The notes: generated by a model not told the origin, from the letters alone. Counted from the stretch's first letter, positions 1-8,802 are shown. The stretch is 64,000 nt of DNA from Microcaldota archaeon (GCA_028866715.1 JAGWHO010000005.1:1-64000), one strand, 5' to 3'. Translations and numbers: made by a program.

Positions 1-1
1 G

Positions 2-595
2 ATGAAGCTTATCCAAGCAAAAAAAGAGGCACAGAAACTTCAAAAAGTCCTCTTAAGCTTGGAAAACCCCGAGTCGGAGTACTATAAAACAACGCATTTA
101 GTTGAACTAAAGGACAGTAGAAAGCTTGATCTGGCTAATGAAAGTGTAGATTCCATAATTACAGATATTCCATACGCAAGTATGATCAAATATTCAGACC
201 TCTCAAATGATTTAAGTACATTAGAGAATTATGAAGAGTTTCTCACCGAGCTTTCAAAATCCTTCAAAGAGATGTGGCGTGTACTAAAGAAAGACAAATA
301 CTGTGTTGTATTTGTTGCAGATTATAGGGTTGGTGCGTCACGTAAGATCCTGCCAATCCATGCTGATGTGATAAATATAATGAGAAACTTGGGATTCAGC
401 CTATTCGATCTTTACATCTGGCGTTATTATAGAAGTGGTGGGTTCAGGCCATTCGGCAAAAAACCATTCCAAGCTATGAATATTCATTCATATATTTTGG
501 TATTCCATAAACCAGAAGGTAAAGAGTTAGAGAAAGCAAATCGTGCTCCGAGGTATAGAAAAAGGCTCGTTGAGAAGTTAGAGAACAACAATTAA
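2..595 (+). CDS. DNA (N4-cytosine/N6-adenine) methyltransferase, probably 5'-truncated
   Basis: Modification methylase of the amino-methyltransferase class. A DIPY tetrapeptide (residues 55-58) follows a strand-forming SIIT and corresponds to catalytic motif IV (D/N-P-P-Y). The later segments, a WRVLK-like helix, a GF-x-L-x-x-x-I-W segment and HSYILVFHKP, are typical of this family's Rossmann core. The SAM-binding FxGxG motif I is not seen, so it probably lies upstream of the window in a permuted or longer protein; the ATG at base 2 is only the first in-frame start available. The gene converges on, and overlaps by 4 bases, a nuclease gene, which suggests a restriction-modification pair. Base composition is AT-richer than the following genes, consistent with transfer. 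Confidence 0.75.
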   Translation: MKLIQAKKEAQKLQKVLLSLENPESEYYKTTHLVELKDSRKLDLANESVDSIITDIPYASMIKYSDLSNDLSTLENYEEFLTELSKSFKEMWRVLKKDKYCVVFVADYRVGASRKILPIHADVINIMRNLGFSLFDLYIWRYYRSGGFRPFGKKPFQAMNIHSYILVFHKPEGKELEKANRAPRYRKRLVEKLENNN

Positions 596-1866
596 AGTGT
601 ATAGCTCTCTCTTCTCAGTTCTACAGTGCTGCCTACCACCTTATAAGATAAGAGAATAGGCTTTAAGACCTTTATTTTTACGGAAGTTCTATTGCGGTAC
701 TTATAGTCTATAATCATCTCATTTGTAAAAGTACTAAAATTATTTTGTATGTTTTGTATTTGTTCAATTGCACTTTGGTCTACTTTAAAACCCACCATTA
801 TAGGTTGTATTTGCAACTTTTCAATTGGCGGATTACAATTTGCAGTAACTAATTGTCCAATCCACTTCGCATAATTTTGTTTCTCTGGGTTCAGAACTTG
901 GTTTATAGTGTCTTTGTTAACTTCGTCCTTTTTAAGCTCAAAAACTGTGGCTTTGAATCTCTTACCATTTCTTTTATGCAATGTAAGTATGTCTGCATTC
1001 TCCCCACCAACACCATCCTGTACATTATTACCCCAAAACTCAAGTTCATCTAAGTCCCCTATAATTTCAGCCAAGACAGGGATATTCTTGTCTATGTTTT
1101 CTAACATCCACGCCTCTAATCCTGACTCGTCTGCTAAGCTGCCATTCCTCTTTACTGTGTAGAGTGGCACACCTGAAGTGTCTCTAACTATATTTAGCGT
1201 CTCAGGGACAAGTTTGTTCGCAATCATTTGGGGAGTGGTGTAGTTTAATGTTTTCAACGAATCATTCTGGTAATTAGCATTTATTTTCTTCATTAATCGT
1301 ACAAGTTTTTCTGCTTCTTCAGGGAGTATTCGTTGGGCACTCCTTGATCGTCCAGCACCTGTAATCTTGCGCCACCTAAGTGTAGGTAATTCCCCATTAT
1401 CTTCGACATCAATATAAGCAGTGTTATCATCTACTGGGTCATCGAAACGCATTACTGGTTCAATCAGTACTCTATACGGCAGTATATGCTGCCCAGTAGG
1501 TATTGTGTGCGGATTGACATTTGGATTAGTGCAGTGATATATACCATCATTATCGGGCTTCTCGGAGTAAGAATATCCACATATTGGACACTTGCCAAGT
1601 ACTGTGTTTGTGTCACTTGTTACCGATGTATCATCATAAAATGGGTCACTAACTATCCTAAAAACATCTCTAAACCCCCTACTCAAAGGAGATGACTCGT
1701 CAACCCTCATCTGGTAGAAGATGACATAATCTCCTTTTCTATATGTCTTGATATCATACAATAGACCTTTACGGCCGCCCCCTTTTGGATTCTTAACGCC
1801 GCAGAACCCCTTTGTTGTATGGACAGGATATGAATATGTATCTACTACGAAAACATGCCAATTCAT
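592..1866 (-). CDS. EVE-like domain plus PD-(D/E)XK nuclease (candidate restriction enzyme)
   Basis: A 424-residue two-domain protein. The N-terminal half looks like a PUA/EVE-type fold: an opening W-x-V-F strand, GDYVIFYQ, an FRIVSDPFYDD segment and a late LRWRKITGAGR. It carries an inserted zinc-ribbon-like stretch (CPIC near residue 95, then a further Cys). The C-terminal half matches a NucS-like PD-(D/E)XK nuclease: LEAW near 250, D292 in NADIL, and E310-L-K312 in FELKKD. EVE domains are known to read modified bases, so the protein may sense methylation or act with the adjoining methylase. An AT-rich stretch upstream provides TATA-like boxes. The nuclease fold is inferred from motifs only. 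Confidence 0.65.
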   Translation of the reverse strand: MNWHVFVVDTYSYPVHTTKGFCGVKNPKGGGRKGLLYDIKTYRKGDYVIFYQMRVDESSPLSRGFRDVFRIVSDPFYDDTSVTSDTNTVLGKCPICGYSYSEKPDNDGIYHCTNPNVNPHTIPTGQHILPYRVLIEPVMRFDDPVDDNTAYIDVEDNGELPTLRWRKITGAGRSRSAQRILPEEAEKLVRLMKKINANYQNDSLKTLNYTTPQMIANKLVPETLNIVRDTSGVPLYTVKRNGSLADESGLEAWMLENIDKNIPVLAEIIGDLDELEFWGNNVQDGVGGENADILTLHKRNGKRFKATVFELKKDEVNKDTINQVLNPEKQNYAKWIGQLVTANCNPPIEKLQIQPIMVGFKVDQSAIEQIQNIQNNFSTFTNEMIIDYKYRNRTSVKIKVLKPILLSYKVVGSTVELRRESYTL

Positions 1867-2053
1867 GTATTATTTAGCTCACTTAAAGCTTATAAACCCT
1901 TTTTAAACAAAAACCTGACTTTTTAAACAGTTTTAGACTTTATAAACAAGGCTGGGCTTTGAGCGGTAATTAAATACTCGTGTCTTATTTTACGTCAGTT
2001 TTCACGGCGTCAAACCACACTTCCGCTATTGGCCGGAAACCGCCTGGCTAAGG

Positions 2054-2061
2054 TATAAATA
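2054..2061 (+). promoter_or_regulatory. TATA box for the VirB4-centred cluster
   Basis: TATAAATA preceded by AAGG (a BRE-like context). A second AT-rich box, ATAAATAC, lies about 20 bases downstream. The 1867-2163 interval otherwise holds only leader sequence, including a 10-codon ORF starting at 2120 whose stop lies just before the first zinc-protein start; no gene is seen there. Confidence 0.45.
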
Positions 2062-2163
2062 CTTCCTGACCCATAAATACATCAGGCAAAGCGGCGTGGT
2101 TGGGTAACGCGCCAGCCTGGATGGCTCGCATTCGCGGGCAAGATGGGGGATAGGTGGGAAGCC

Positions 2164-2532
2164 ATGGACTGGCAAGATAGGAGGTACTGCGGACGCTGCA
2201 GCTCTGAGCTGCAAGCCTTTTCTGGAAAGAGGTCCCTAGCCGACGGGCTGTACTACTGCGACAGGTGCGCACAGAGGATTGAGCAGGAAAGGCTTGCCAA
2301 GACGACGTGCGCGGTGTGCAAGACGCAGCTCCCGAGGCAGCAGCCGAAGATAGTGATGCCGTCTGCAATGTGCAGCACTGGGCCGGCTCTGATGAGCGAG
2401 CGACTGCTCTGCATGCAGTGCTACAGGCGCGTCACTTACAGGAAGAGGACAAGCGCGCGAATCGGCACGGGCCAGAGGATGAGGCTAAGGGCACCGGGCA
2501 GGCTGATGAGCAGGGCGTACGCAGTGCAGTGA
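2164..2532 (+). CDS. multi-zinc-ribbon protein
   Basis: About 122 residues dominated by CxxC pairs: CGRC, CDRC, CAVC and CMQC, enough for two zinc sites. The tail is strongly basic (YRKRTSARIGTGQRMRLR), suggesting nucleic-acid contact. The ATG at 2164 is preferred because GGTGG lies just upstream; an ATG at 2143 would add seven residues. The second half (CxxC, 30-odd residues, LCMxCY) resembles the 79-residue zinc protein encoded at 8563. It is first in a run of tightly spaced genes leading to a VirB4-like ATPase. No known function is recognised. Confidence 0.6.
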   Translation: MDWQDRRYCGRCSSELQAFSGKRSLADGLYYCDRCAQRIEQERLAKTTCAVCKTQLPRQQPKIVMPSAMCSTGPALMSERLLCMQCYRRVTYRKRTSARIGTGQRMRLRAPGRLMSRAYAVQ

Positions 2533-2576
2533 AATGTCAGGATTCCGATAGGCGGAGCCATCTTTCAGGTGCATCC

Positions 2577-3215
2577 ATGCGAGCGCTGCGCACACTTCCA
2601 TTTCATAACGGACGCAGGCAATCGATAAGATCCTGCCTGAACGTAAGATCAGAGCTGCTTCTGCCTCTGGCGCAGCTGAAGGCCCATCTAAGTGGCCTGG
2701 CGTGTCTCAAACCTGCCTCTTCTGGCACGATTCTGAGGTACCTGCTGATGGACTCCGAAAGCAAAGACGTCGCTACAATAGAGTTCAGCCGCGATGGTGT
2801 AATCTATTCATCGCACATCGACAGTTTCAGCAACCAGAGACTCATCTCTGACATGGTAAAGTTCCTCTGCCTGCTTGCCTATGTCTCAAGGTTTTACAAC
2901 GTCATGTTAAAGGAATTGTACCCAAGCCTGATTGAGGCCCTGCGCCTGGCTGTCGTGCAGGAGCGCGGCGGCGCAGACCTCGGCAGCCTAGATGAGAGGC
3001 TCGCGTCATTGAATGAGATGAATCTCTCGCTCTCCAGAAAGCTGCTTTCGCTGCATCTGGAAAATGCCTCTTTATCCGATAAGCTTGATTCATACAAGGC
3101 AGCGGTCGCGTCATCGCTCGATGAGGCAGGCCATAGGTTCGGGCCAGAAGTGGCAAAGGCGCTGAGCCTGATGTACGGCCAGCATAGCGTAGATGCCGAG
3201 GTGCAGATCAGATGA
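2577..3215 (+). CDS. hypothetical protein with coiled coil
   Basis: About 212 residues from the ATG at 2577; the open frame extends upstream but there it overlaps the zinc-protein gene and looks non-coding. The central part has a hydrophobic stretch (MVKFLCLLAYVSRFYNVML), followed by a heptad-like coiled coil, LDERLASLNEMNLSLSRKL onwards, at roughly residues 135-180. The stop overlaps the start of the next gene in an ATGA arrangement, so translation is probably coupled. No family is recognised. Its place in the operon suggests a scaffold or adaptor for the membrane ATPase complex, which is inference. Confidence 0.6.
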   Translation: MRALRTLPFHNGRRQSIRSCLNVRSELLLPLAQLKAHLSGLACLKPASSGTILRYLLMDSESKDVATIEFSRDGVIYSSHIDSFSNQRLISDMVKFLCLLAYVSRFYNVMLKELYPSLIEALRLAVVQERGGADLGSLDERLASLNEMNLSLSRKLLSLHLENASLSDKLDSYKAAVASSLDEAGHRFGPEVAKALSLMYGQHSVDAEVQIR

Positions 3216-3643
3216 GTGCGATATATGGCGGGTACATAAATCTTGCGCTTATCGCAATAGGGGGCATAGCGTTCCTCTTGCTCGTGAAGATATCGGACAC
3301 ATCGGTCATCCACCGCTCAATAACCGTAGATGAATTTTCCGGACTTCAGGCGCGAGCGCCGGAAAAAGACGAGAATGCATCTATAAAAGTGCTTTATGAA
3401 AACGCAGTTATGAACGGCGGCTTTATGATTCCTAAGTCATGCAACATAGCCGATTTCGCAAAGCTCAACCGGTTTGCCAGCATTTACAACGTGCAAGACT
3501 CAATCCCGGCAAAAAGCAATCTGCTAATCCCAAATTCAGTCTGCGGCAGAAGGCTCGCTGCAGATCTCAATGCGTTCAATTGCAGCAGTCATCTCTTCCT
3601 GCTTATGAAAGAGCTTTCGCACATTAAGGTAATCAGATGCTGA
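3212..3643 (+). CDS. hypothetical single-pass membrane protein
   Basis: 143 residues. A hydrophobic helix at about residues 8-25 (NLALIAIGGIAFLLLVKI) forms a signal anchor. The remainder is soluble and contains four scattered cysteines (CNIA, VCGRR, FNCSS and the C-terminal RC), which could form disulfides or bind metal if exported. The start overlaps the preceding stop (ATGA), and the end overlaps the following gene. No family is recognised; it may be an accessory bitopic subunit of the transfer-like complex. Confidence 0.6.
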   Translation: MSAIYGGYINLALIAIGGIAFLLLVKISDTSVIHRSITVDEFSGLQARAPEKDENASIKVLYENAVMNGGFMIPKSCNIADFAKLNRFASIYNVQDSIPAKSNLLIPNSVCGRRLAADLNAFNCSSHLFLLMKELSHIKVIRC

Positions 3644-3819
3644 TGATCGCTGAATACATATCATATGTCGGCATCAGGCTCGGGTTCGTGAGCCTATGCA
3701 TAGGCCTTGCGCTCTGGCTCTGCCTGAGCACCGACGGGCAGCGCAGGTCATACGGGTTCTTCTACTCCGGGATTATCCTACTGACGGCTTCAGCGCTGTT
3801 GCAGACCGTGGTTCCATGA
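3637..3819 (+). CDS. small two-TM membrane protein
   Basis: 60 residues, nearly all in two predicted transmembrane helices (about 12-30 and 40-57) joined by a short polar basic loop, TDGQRRS. It overlaps both neighbours by a few bases; an ATG at 3643 is an alternative start with a TGATG overlap. Small two-helix proteins directly upstream of a VirB4/HerA-type ATPase are typical of VirB2/VirB3-like or CedA1/CedA2-like subunits. That role is inferred from size and position, since such proteins retain little sequence similarity. Confidence 0.6.
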   Translation: MLMIAEYISYVGIRLGFVSLCIGLALWLCLSTDGQRRSYGFFYSGIILLTASALLQTVVP

Positions 3820-4112
3820 TAGAGCAGCTAAAACCATTCTATTCCGAGCTTAAGATACAAGATGCTGCCATCGCATCATTGCTGATCGGCTTCTCGCTCT
3901 TTGTGTGCGCTTATGCCGCCAGCACGCTTTTAGGCAGTTCTATAATGGCAAAATTAACGCAAGGCCTTGTTCCGCATGCGATGCTTGTTGCGTCTATTGC
4001 AATCGGGGCATTGATATCGGCGAGGCAGAGGCCGAGATTGGACAGGAAGGGCAGCGCGATGGCGATTGCAGCAGCCTTTATCCTGTTGTGCATATTCAGC
4101 GTGATCATGTGA
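3816..4112 (+). CDS. small three-TM membrane protein
   Basis: 98 residues starting at the ATG that overlaps the previous stop (ATGA). Three hydrophobic helices can be seen, at about 18-40, 50-67 and 78-97, with a basic loop RQRPRLDRKG between the last two. The end overlaps the GTG start of the VirB4-like ATPase gene in the arrangement ATGTGA, so the two are probably translationally coupled. With the preceding gene it forms the likely membrane part of the machine. No family is recognised from sequence alone. Confidence 0.6.
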   Translation: MIEQLKPFYSELKIQDAAIASLLIGFSLFVCAYAASTLLGSSIMAKLTQGLVPHAMLVASIAIGALISARQRPRLDRKGSAMAIAAAFILLCIFSVIM

Positions 4113-6043
4113 GCCTTGATCTTGTATTCAACAGGGTGCTCTCTGTGCCTGACCGTAAAATCAACGGCCCTGAGCTGCTTAGGGCCATAGGGAGGAATAC
4201 GCTTGCGATAAGCTACGACCTTGGCCATGGGTCCATGTCAATAGGCGTAGACAGGGAGGCCACGTATAAGCTGGATCGGATAGTCGGCTACGCGCCAGGC
4301 CTAAGCTTTGAACGCTGCGCAGGGCCCCGCTGCGACGGCGCGGTTGCCCTGGCATGCTACTCAGGCTTTGACAGGGAACTGGAATACGACCCGTTCAAAG
4401 ACATATCCGACTCGATAGGCTCCGGAACGTTCACTGTTATTTTTGCGCCTGCAAGATCAGAGGAGCTTGATAACGCAAAGGAGTTCCTAGAGAGAAGGCT
4501 TAGCAGCATGGACATAAGGGAGACCAAATCAAGCCCAAGGCAGGCCTACTCAGGCACAAGCCTCTCTCTCCATAAAGACCTCTTCACCGCCTCTTACGAA
4601 AGGTCGCTATTCAGGGGCATTTTGGAGTCGATAAATCTCGCGCTGATGAACGGCGGCTTGGCTTACAAGATATTCTTTTTAGCTTCTGAAAACGACAGCG
4701 CAATATACCGTTACATCGAAGACAGGTTCCTGATCCTAAACCGGTTCAAAGGCAATTGCAAGGGCATCAATGAGACTGCAAGCTGGCTGTGCCGCCAAAA
4801 AACCTTTGCGTTCGACCCAGGCTATGCAGGCGCGTTTGTATCGTTCCACGGCAACCATAGGGTGCTCATATCGATACCTTCGAAGCGGAAGTGGTCCGGC
4901 AGCGGCATAGTAGTCGGGACTTTCATGAAGGACGGAGTCGCGGACACCTGCGAAAATGTGGCAATAGACAAGACGAGCATCAACCTGGGCTTCCTGCTAT
5001 CCGGTCTGCCAGGGTCAGGCAAGACAAGCGAGGCCATGGCGATAATAAGCGGGATAATGAGGCTGGATGCATCTGCGCGCGAAGAGGTACGGACAAGACA
5101 CGTGATAATAACCCCGACGTCAGAGTGGCGCGGCTTTGCGTCTGGGCAGAAGATGAAACTGATAAGGCTCTACGAGGACTGCCGCCCAATAAACTTCTTC
5201 AGGTGCCCTCCAGGCATAGACAGGCATAAATTCTACGAAAACCTTGCCATGGTGCTCGCGTCGGCATCAAACGCAGGCCCTTACCAGAACCCGATGGAGA
5301 AATGCATGCTCAACGCATTCAGGCGCGTATACGAATCGACAAGCGAACCCGAGCCTATGAGCGCCTACAACGAGATCGAGGAATCGATAATCAACCTGCA
5401 CGGGAAACGGACCCATACAGGCGTGAAGTACACCAAGCACGGCGAGAACATAAAATCGGCGCTTGAAAACCTGCGCAGCATAATCAGCAGGCCGGAGTAC
5501 TCTGCCAAAGACGGCATGAACATCGAGGACCTGATAAGCAATGGCGTGGTCTTCGACATATCGAACGCGAGCAATGCGACCAAGCCTTACCTGTATGCCT
5601 TAGTGCTGAATATGGTCTATGCCATCTCATCGACGTTCGATGTCCATGGCGACGAATCCCTGAGACTGTTGATATGCCTGGAAGAGTCCCAGATGGTATT
5701 CTGGGACAGACGTTCCGCAGCCGTAAAGGACCTCAAGCAACGCATGCAGGACTTCAGAAAGCAAGGCATAGGGCTCATGCTCATAACGCACAATGTCGAT
5801 GACGTAGAGCTTGGCATAAGGAGGCTCTGCCAATTGAAGCTCTACCTTAAACAGGCCTCAGATGTGTGCGAGGTGGCTGCCCGCGATCTGGTAATTGCCG
5901 GCGTATCCGAGGACGACATCGCGGGTAAGTTGAAGGCACTAGACTCGAGGACAGGTGCATTTTCGTATGTAGGCAAAGCGGCAGGTAGTAAAACGTTCTG
6001 CGAATCTATCTTCATTAAGACCGCAGACTATCCTGCCAAATAG
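4109..6043 (+). CDS. VirB4/HerA-type conjugation ATPase
   Basis: About 644 residues from a GTG start coupled to the previous stop; the open frame further upstream runs over the membrane-protein gene and is rejected. Walker A is GLPGSGKT at about residue 299. Walker B is LLICLEES at about 520, followed by a late LITHN segment resembling the sensor region of VirB4/TraC/HerA motors. The N-terminal half contains YDPFKDIS and a TFTVIFAP strand, as in the VirB4 N-domain. Family members energise DNA or protein transfer through type IV secretion or the archaeal Ced system. Two or three tiny membrane proteins lie just upstream, as in those systems. The direction of transport cannot be told. Confidence 0.75.
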   Translation: MSLDLVFNRVLSVPDRKINGPELLRAIGRNTLAISYDLGHGSMSIGVDREATYKLDRIVGYAPGLSFERCAGPRCDGAVALACYSGFDRELEYDPFKDISDSIGSGTFTVIFAPARSEELDNAKEFLERRLSSMDIRETKSSPRQAYSGTSLSLHKDLFTASYERSLFRGILESINLALMNGGLAYKIFFLASENDSAIYRYIEDRFLILNRFKGNCKGINETASWLCRQKTFAFDPGYAGAFVSFHGNHRVLISIPSKRKWSGSGIVVGTFMKDGVADTCENVAIDKTSINLGFLLSGLPGSGKTSEAMAIISGIMRLDASAREEVRTRHVIITPTSEWRGFASGQKMKLIRLYEDCRPINFFRCPPGIDRHKFYENLAMVLASASNAGPYQNPMEKCMLNAFRRVYESTSEPEPMSAYNEIEESIINLHGKRTHTGVKYTKHGENIKSALENLRSIISRPEYSAKDGMNIEDLISNGVVFDISNASNATKPYLYALVLNMVYAISSTFDVHGDESLRLLICLEESQMVFWDRRSAAVKDLKQRMQDFRKQGIGLMLITHNVDDVELGIRRLCQLKLYLKQASDVCEVAARDLVIAGVSEDDIAGKLKALDSRTGAFSYVGKAAGSKTFCESIFIKTADYPAK

Positions 6044-6106
6044 GACAGTAGACGAACCCATAGATACATATAAATATAAAGTATGCTGCAATTTCCTTGT
6101 GGGATC

Positions 6107-7114
6107 ATGGCATTAGGCTTTAAGTTCGGAGGGTTGAACAAGTCAAAGGAGCAGATAGCGGAGACAGCGAAGGATCCGACGCTCATATTGCAACTCACAA
6201 AGGACATTAAGGTATACATCGACGAGAGCGCAGAAGATTGGTTCAAGAGACTCTCGCACAACTTGAGCGTGTCAGCAAACAACATGAATGCGATACGCAT
6301 CACAGGCCCGGGAAGGCTTATGGCGAATACGAGCATGGCTTACGGCATGGGCGGCGTTTCAGGCGTGGCATTGCAGCATCTGACAAGCCCTGGCTTTAAT
6401 AGCGGGTCGAAGCTCGGGCCGTCAGGCGGCCAAAAGAAGGGAAGGCCAGAGATGATGGCAAACTCCTTTGAGCTCACCACCAACGAGGTGAGGGCGATGC
6501 TGGGCCTCAAGAAGCAGGTAGAAGGCATATACGATCACAACTATTCTGAAAACATACTGAGAGGCGCAGAAAAACGTGATCAGGAGATGCTCAGAACCGG
6601 CGCAGTGCTTGCTCCTGACCGGCCCGACAACTTGTACAGCAACGTGCTCATGACAAGGATATTACACAACCCGTTCCCGGAGCTCGAAGCCAAGAACTTT
6701 GTCAGCGACGTCGGAATACTTATAGGGCTCGCCCTAGAGGGAAAGAAATTCAAGCTTAGGATTGCGACGATAGAGTCCCCAATAGACATGTATGATTTCA
6801 AGCAGGTGAAAGGACCAAGCGCAAAGTCCATGGCGAAGGTAATATTTGGCGGGAGCAGCAAAGACCTCGACTCCGGGTACGCTCTCAAGCTGCGCACCGG
6901 ATTCAAGGAGACGGCAAACGTATCCGAGTTTACAGTCCCATTCGGCGACAAGGACGACAAGAAGAACGGTGTAGACATAGAGAGGATAACTGGCAATTTC
7001 GTAGCGCATGCGCAGCCGATGATCAACGAGTCGTATGCAAGATACTTCAAGCCAACCGAAGACAAGAACAAGCTTGCGTTGACCGACGATGTGCTGAAGA
7101 TTATCAGGGCCTGA
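6107..7114 (+). CDS. hypothetical soluble protein downstream of the VirB4-like gene
   Basis: 335 residues with no membrane segment and no recognised motif. The N-terminus MALGFKFGGLNK is followed by mixed helices, a low-complexity Gly/Ser/Met stretch (about 85-125), and a beta-rich C-terminal half. The ATG at 6107 is preferred over 6083 because a TATA box (TATAAATATA, 6070s) sits about 30 bases upstream. It therefore has its own promoter, whose flank CCCATAGATACAT resembles the leader in front of the zinc-ribbon gene at about 2070. That resemblance hints at co-regulation with the transfer-like cluster. Confidence 0.55.
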   Translation: MALGFKFGGLNKSKEQIAETAKDPTLILQLTKDIKVYIDESAEDWFKRLSHNLSVSANNMNAIRITGPGRLMANTSMAYGMGGVSGVALQHLTSPGFNSGSKLGPSGGQKKGRPEMMANSFELTTNEVRAMLGLKKQVEGIYDHNYSENILRGAEKRDQEMLRTGAVLAPDRPDNLYSNVLMTRILHNPFPELEAKNFVSDVGILIGLALEGKKFKLRIATIESPIDMYDFKQVKGPSAKSMAKVIFGGSSKDLDSGYALKLRTGFKETANVSEFTVPFGDKDDKKNGVDIERITGNFVAHAQPMINESYARYFKPTEDKNKLALTDDVLKIIRA

Positions 7115-7211
7115 GCCACAGCAACATCTATATACCTTCTATCCAAAGGTATATCAGCATAAATAAGACTTCAGAACACAGTCTGATTTTTCTTATTTTA
7201 CGGTGAATTAA

Positions 7212-8549
7212 TTGACACAGTTTAGCGAAATGAATCTTAGACACGAGTTGGTGGAAGCCTTGGCAAAGATAGGCTTCACTGCAGCAACAGAGGTTCAGGA
7301 GAGGGCAATACCGATAGTATTGCAGGGAAAGGACATAGTCACAAGGGCGAAGACGGGAACCGGCAAGACCGCCGCGTTCACCGTGCCAATAATACAGCGC
7401 GGGGGCTTCGACCACAGGGTAAAGGCGCTCATAATAGTCCCGACAAGGGAGCTTGCGCTGCAGGTATCCGTGTTTGCGGAGAAGCTCGGCCACATGCTCA
7501 ACTTCAGGGTGACTACCGTATATGGCGGGGCATCGATAAACGTCCAGATCGACCATCTCAGGCGCGGCGTTGACATAGTCGTCGGCACGCCAGGAAGAAT
7601 AATCGACCTGATGGAACGAGATGAACTGAGACTTGAGAACCTCAAGTACCTAGTTCTCGACGAGGCTGACATAATGCTCGACATGGGATTCATAGAGGAC
7701 ATAGAGTTCATACTCTCAAAGACCCCGGTCAACAAGCAGACGATGCTCTTCTCGGCGACGATGCCGCGCGAAATCCTCAGCATAGCGAGGAGGAACATGC
7801 GCGAGGACCACGCCACTGTTACGGTAGGCGCGGAAGAGGACGTAACCGTAAACACGATAACTCACAACTACTTCACGGCAAACGGAAGGCAGAAGTTCGC
7901 AGCGCTGCTAGCATATGTCAACCAGTACAACCCGAAGAAGTGCATAATATTCACCAGCACGAAACATGCATCTGATCTTGTGCACGCGCTTCTGGTCAAC
8001 CAGGGGCTTAACGCGATACTGCTCCACGGCGGCCTGACACAGGCGAAGAGGGAGAGGTCGCTCGCTGCATTCAAGAAGGGCGCGCAGTTCATGATAGCCA
8101 CGAACATAGCGTCGAGAGGCCTCGACATAGCGGATGTTACGGACGTCATAAACTTTGACGCGCCTGACGAGCCCAATGTCTACATACACAGGGTGGGCAG
8201 ATCAGCAAGGATGGGCAAGAACGGCAGGGCATTCACGCTATTCAGCTCAGACCAGAGAGGAGTCATGAACTCGATAAAGTACAGGGCCAACATAGAGATG
8301 CACGAGATCTCGCTTAACCTCGAACCTTACAAGGACATAGAGATACCTAAGCCGCACAGGCGCTTCGAAGACAGGATAGAACACAGGCACGGCGGCGGCA
8401 GGCCGCGTTTCGGCGGCCATCGCGGAGGGAACTTCAGCAACAGCAGAGACCGCCACGGCGGAGGAAGGTTCGGCGGAGGCCATCGCGGCGGAAGGGGCTT
8501 CAGGGGCAGCTCGCAAAGGCGGGGCGGCTACGCGCCAGGCCAAAGTTAA
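7212..8549 (+). CDS. DEAD-box RNA helicase with RGG-rich tail
   Basis: ATP-dependent RNA helicase of 445 residues. All core motifs are visible: a Q-motif (GFTAATEVQ), AKTGTGKT, PTRELALQ, TPGR, DEAD, SAT, ATNIASRGLDI and HRVGRSARMG. The last 60 residues are rich in Gly, Arg and His (RGGRGFRG-type), a tail known in this family to bind RNA. The start is a TTG at 7212 behind GGTGA; the first ATG (7230) would cut six residues ahead of the Q-motif. It probably remodels structured RNA in ribosome assembly or decay. A short zinc-binding gene follows 14 bases later. Confidence 0.93.
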   Translation: MTQFSEMNLRHELVEALAKIGFTAATEVQERAIPIVLQGKDIVTRAKTGTGKTAAFTVPIIQRGGFDHRVKALIIVPTRELALQVSVFAEKLGHMLNFRVTTVYGGASINVQIDHLRRGVDIVVGTPGRIIDLMERDELRLENLKYLVLDEADIMLDMGFIEDIEFILSKTPVNKQTMLFSATMPREILSIARRNMREDHATVTVGAEEDVTVNTITHNYFTANGRQKFAALLAYVNQYNPKKCIIFTSTKHASDLVHALLVNQGLNAILLHGGLTQAKRERSLAAFKKGAQFMIATNIASRGLDIADVTDVINFDAPDEPNVYIHRVGRSARMGKNGRAFTLFSSDQRGVMNSIKYRANIEMHEISLNLEPYKDIEIPKPHRRFEDRIEHRHGGGRPRFGGHRGGNFSNSRDRHGGGRFGGGHRGGRGFRGSSQRRGGYAPGQS

Positions 8550-8562
8550 ACACGGTATTTGA

Positions 8563-8802
8563 ATGAGCATAGACAGCATGGCGTGCGACGTCTGCGGAGA
8601 CGAGCTTTCGGTCGAGAACTACTACTACATAAGCGCAGGCAGGCTCCAGCAGGGGCCTATGAGCGACCCTAAGGCGATAACCGAGTATACGCTCTGCATG
8701 ACCTGCTACAACCAGATAAAGGCCGAGCTTCTTGTCTCTATCGCACGGCAGAAGAACAGGAAGCTAGATGAAAAGAAAGAAAAAGATAACAAGAGCGATT
8801 AG
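8563..8802 (+). CDS. small zinc-binding protein
   Basis: 79 residues with two cysteine pairs, CDVC near residue 9 and CMTC near 45, suited to one zinc site. The C-terminal third is highly charged (KKEKDNKSD). It follows the DEAD-box helicase gene by 14 bases and is probably co-transcribed. The pattern CxxC, spacer, LCMxCY matches the second half of the zinc protein at 2164, so the two seem to be paralogues. Function unknown; the 3' end overlaps the convergent SIMPL gene by 4 bases. Confidence 0.65.
   Translation: MSIDSMACDVCGDELSVENYYYISAGRLQQGPMSDPKAITEYTLCMTCYNQIKAELLVSIARQKNRKLDEKKEKDNKSD

Noticed and set aside
2307-2576. Upstream extension of the coiled-coil gene
   Set aside because: It overlaps the zinc-ribbon gene in another frame; the CxxC pattern shows which frame is coding.
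3905-4108. Upstream extension of the VirB4-like gene
   Set aside because: It overlaps a clear three-TM gene; the GTG at 4109 coupled to that gene's stop is the better start.
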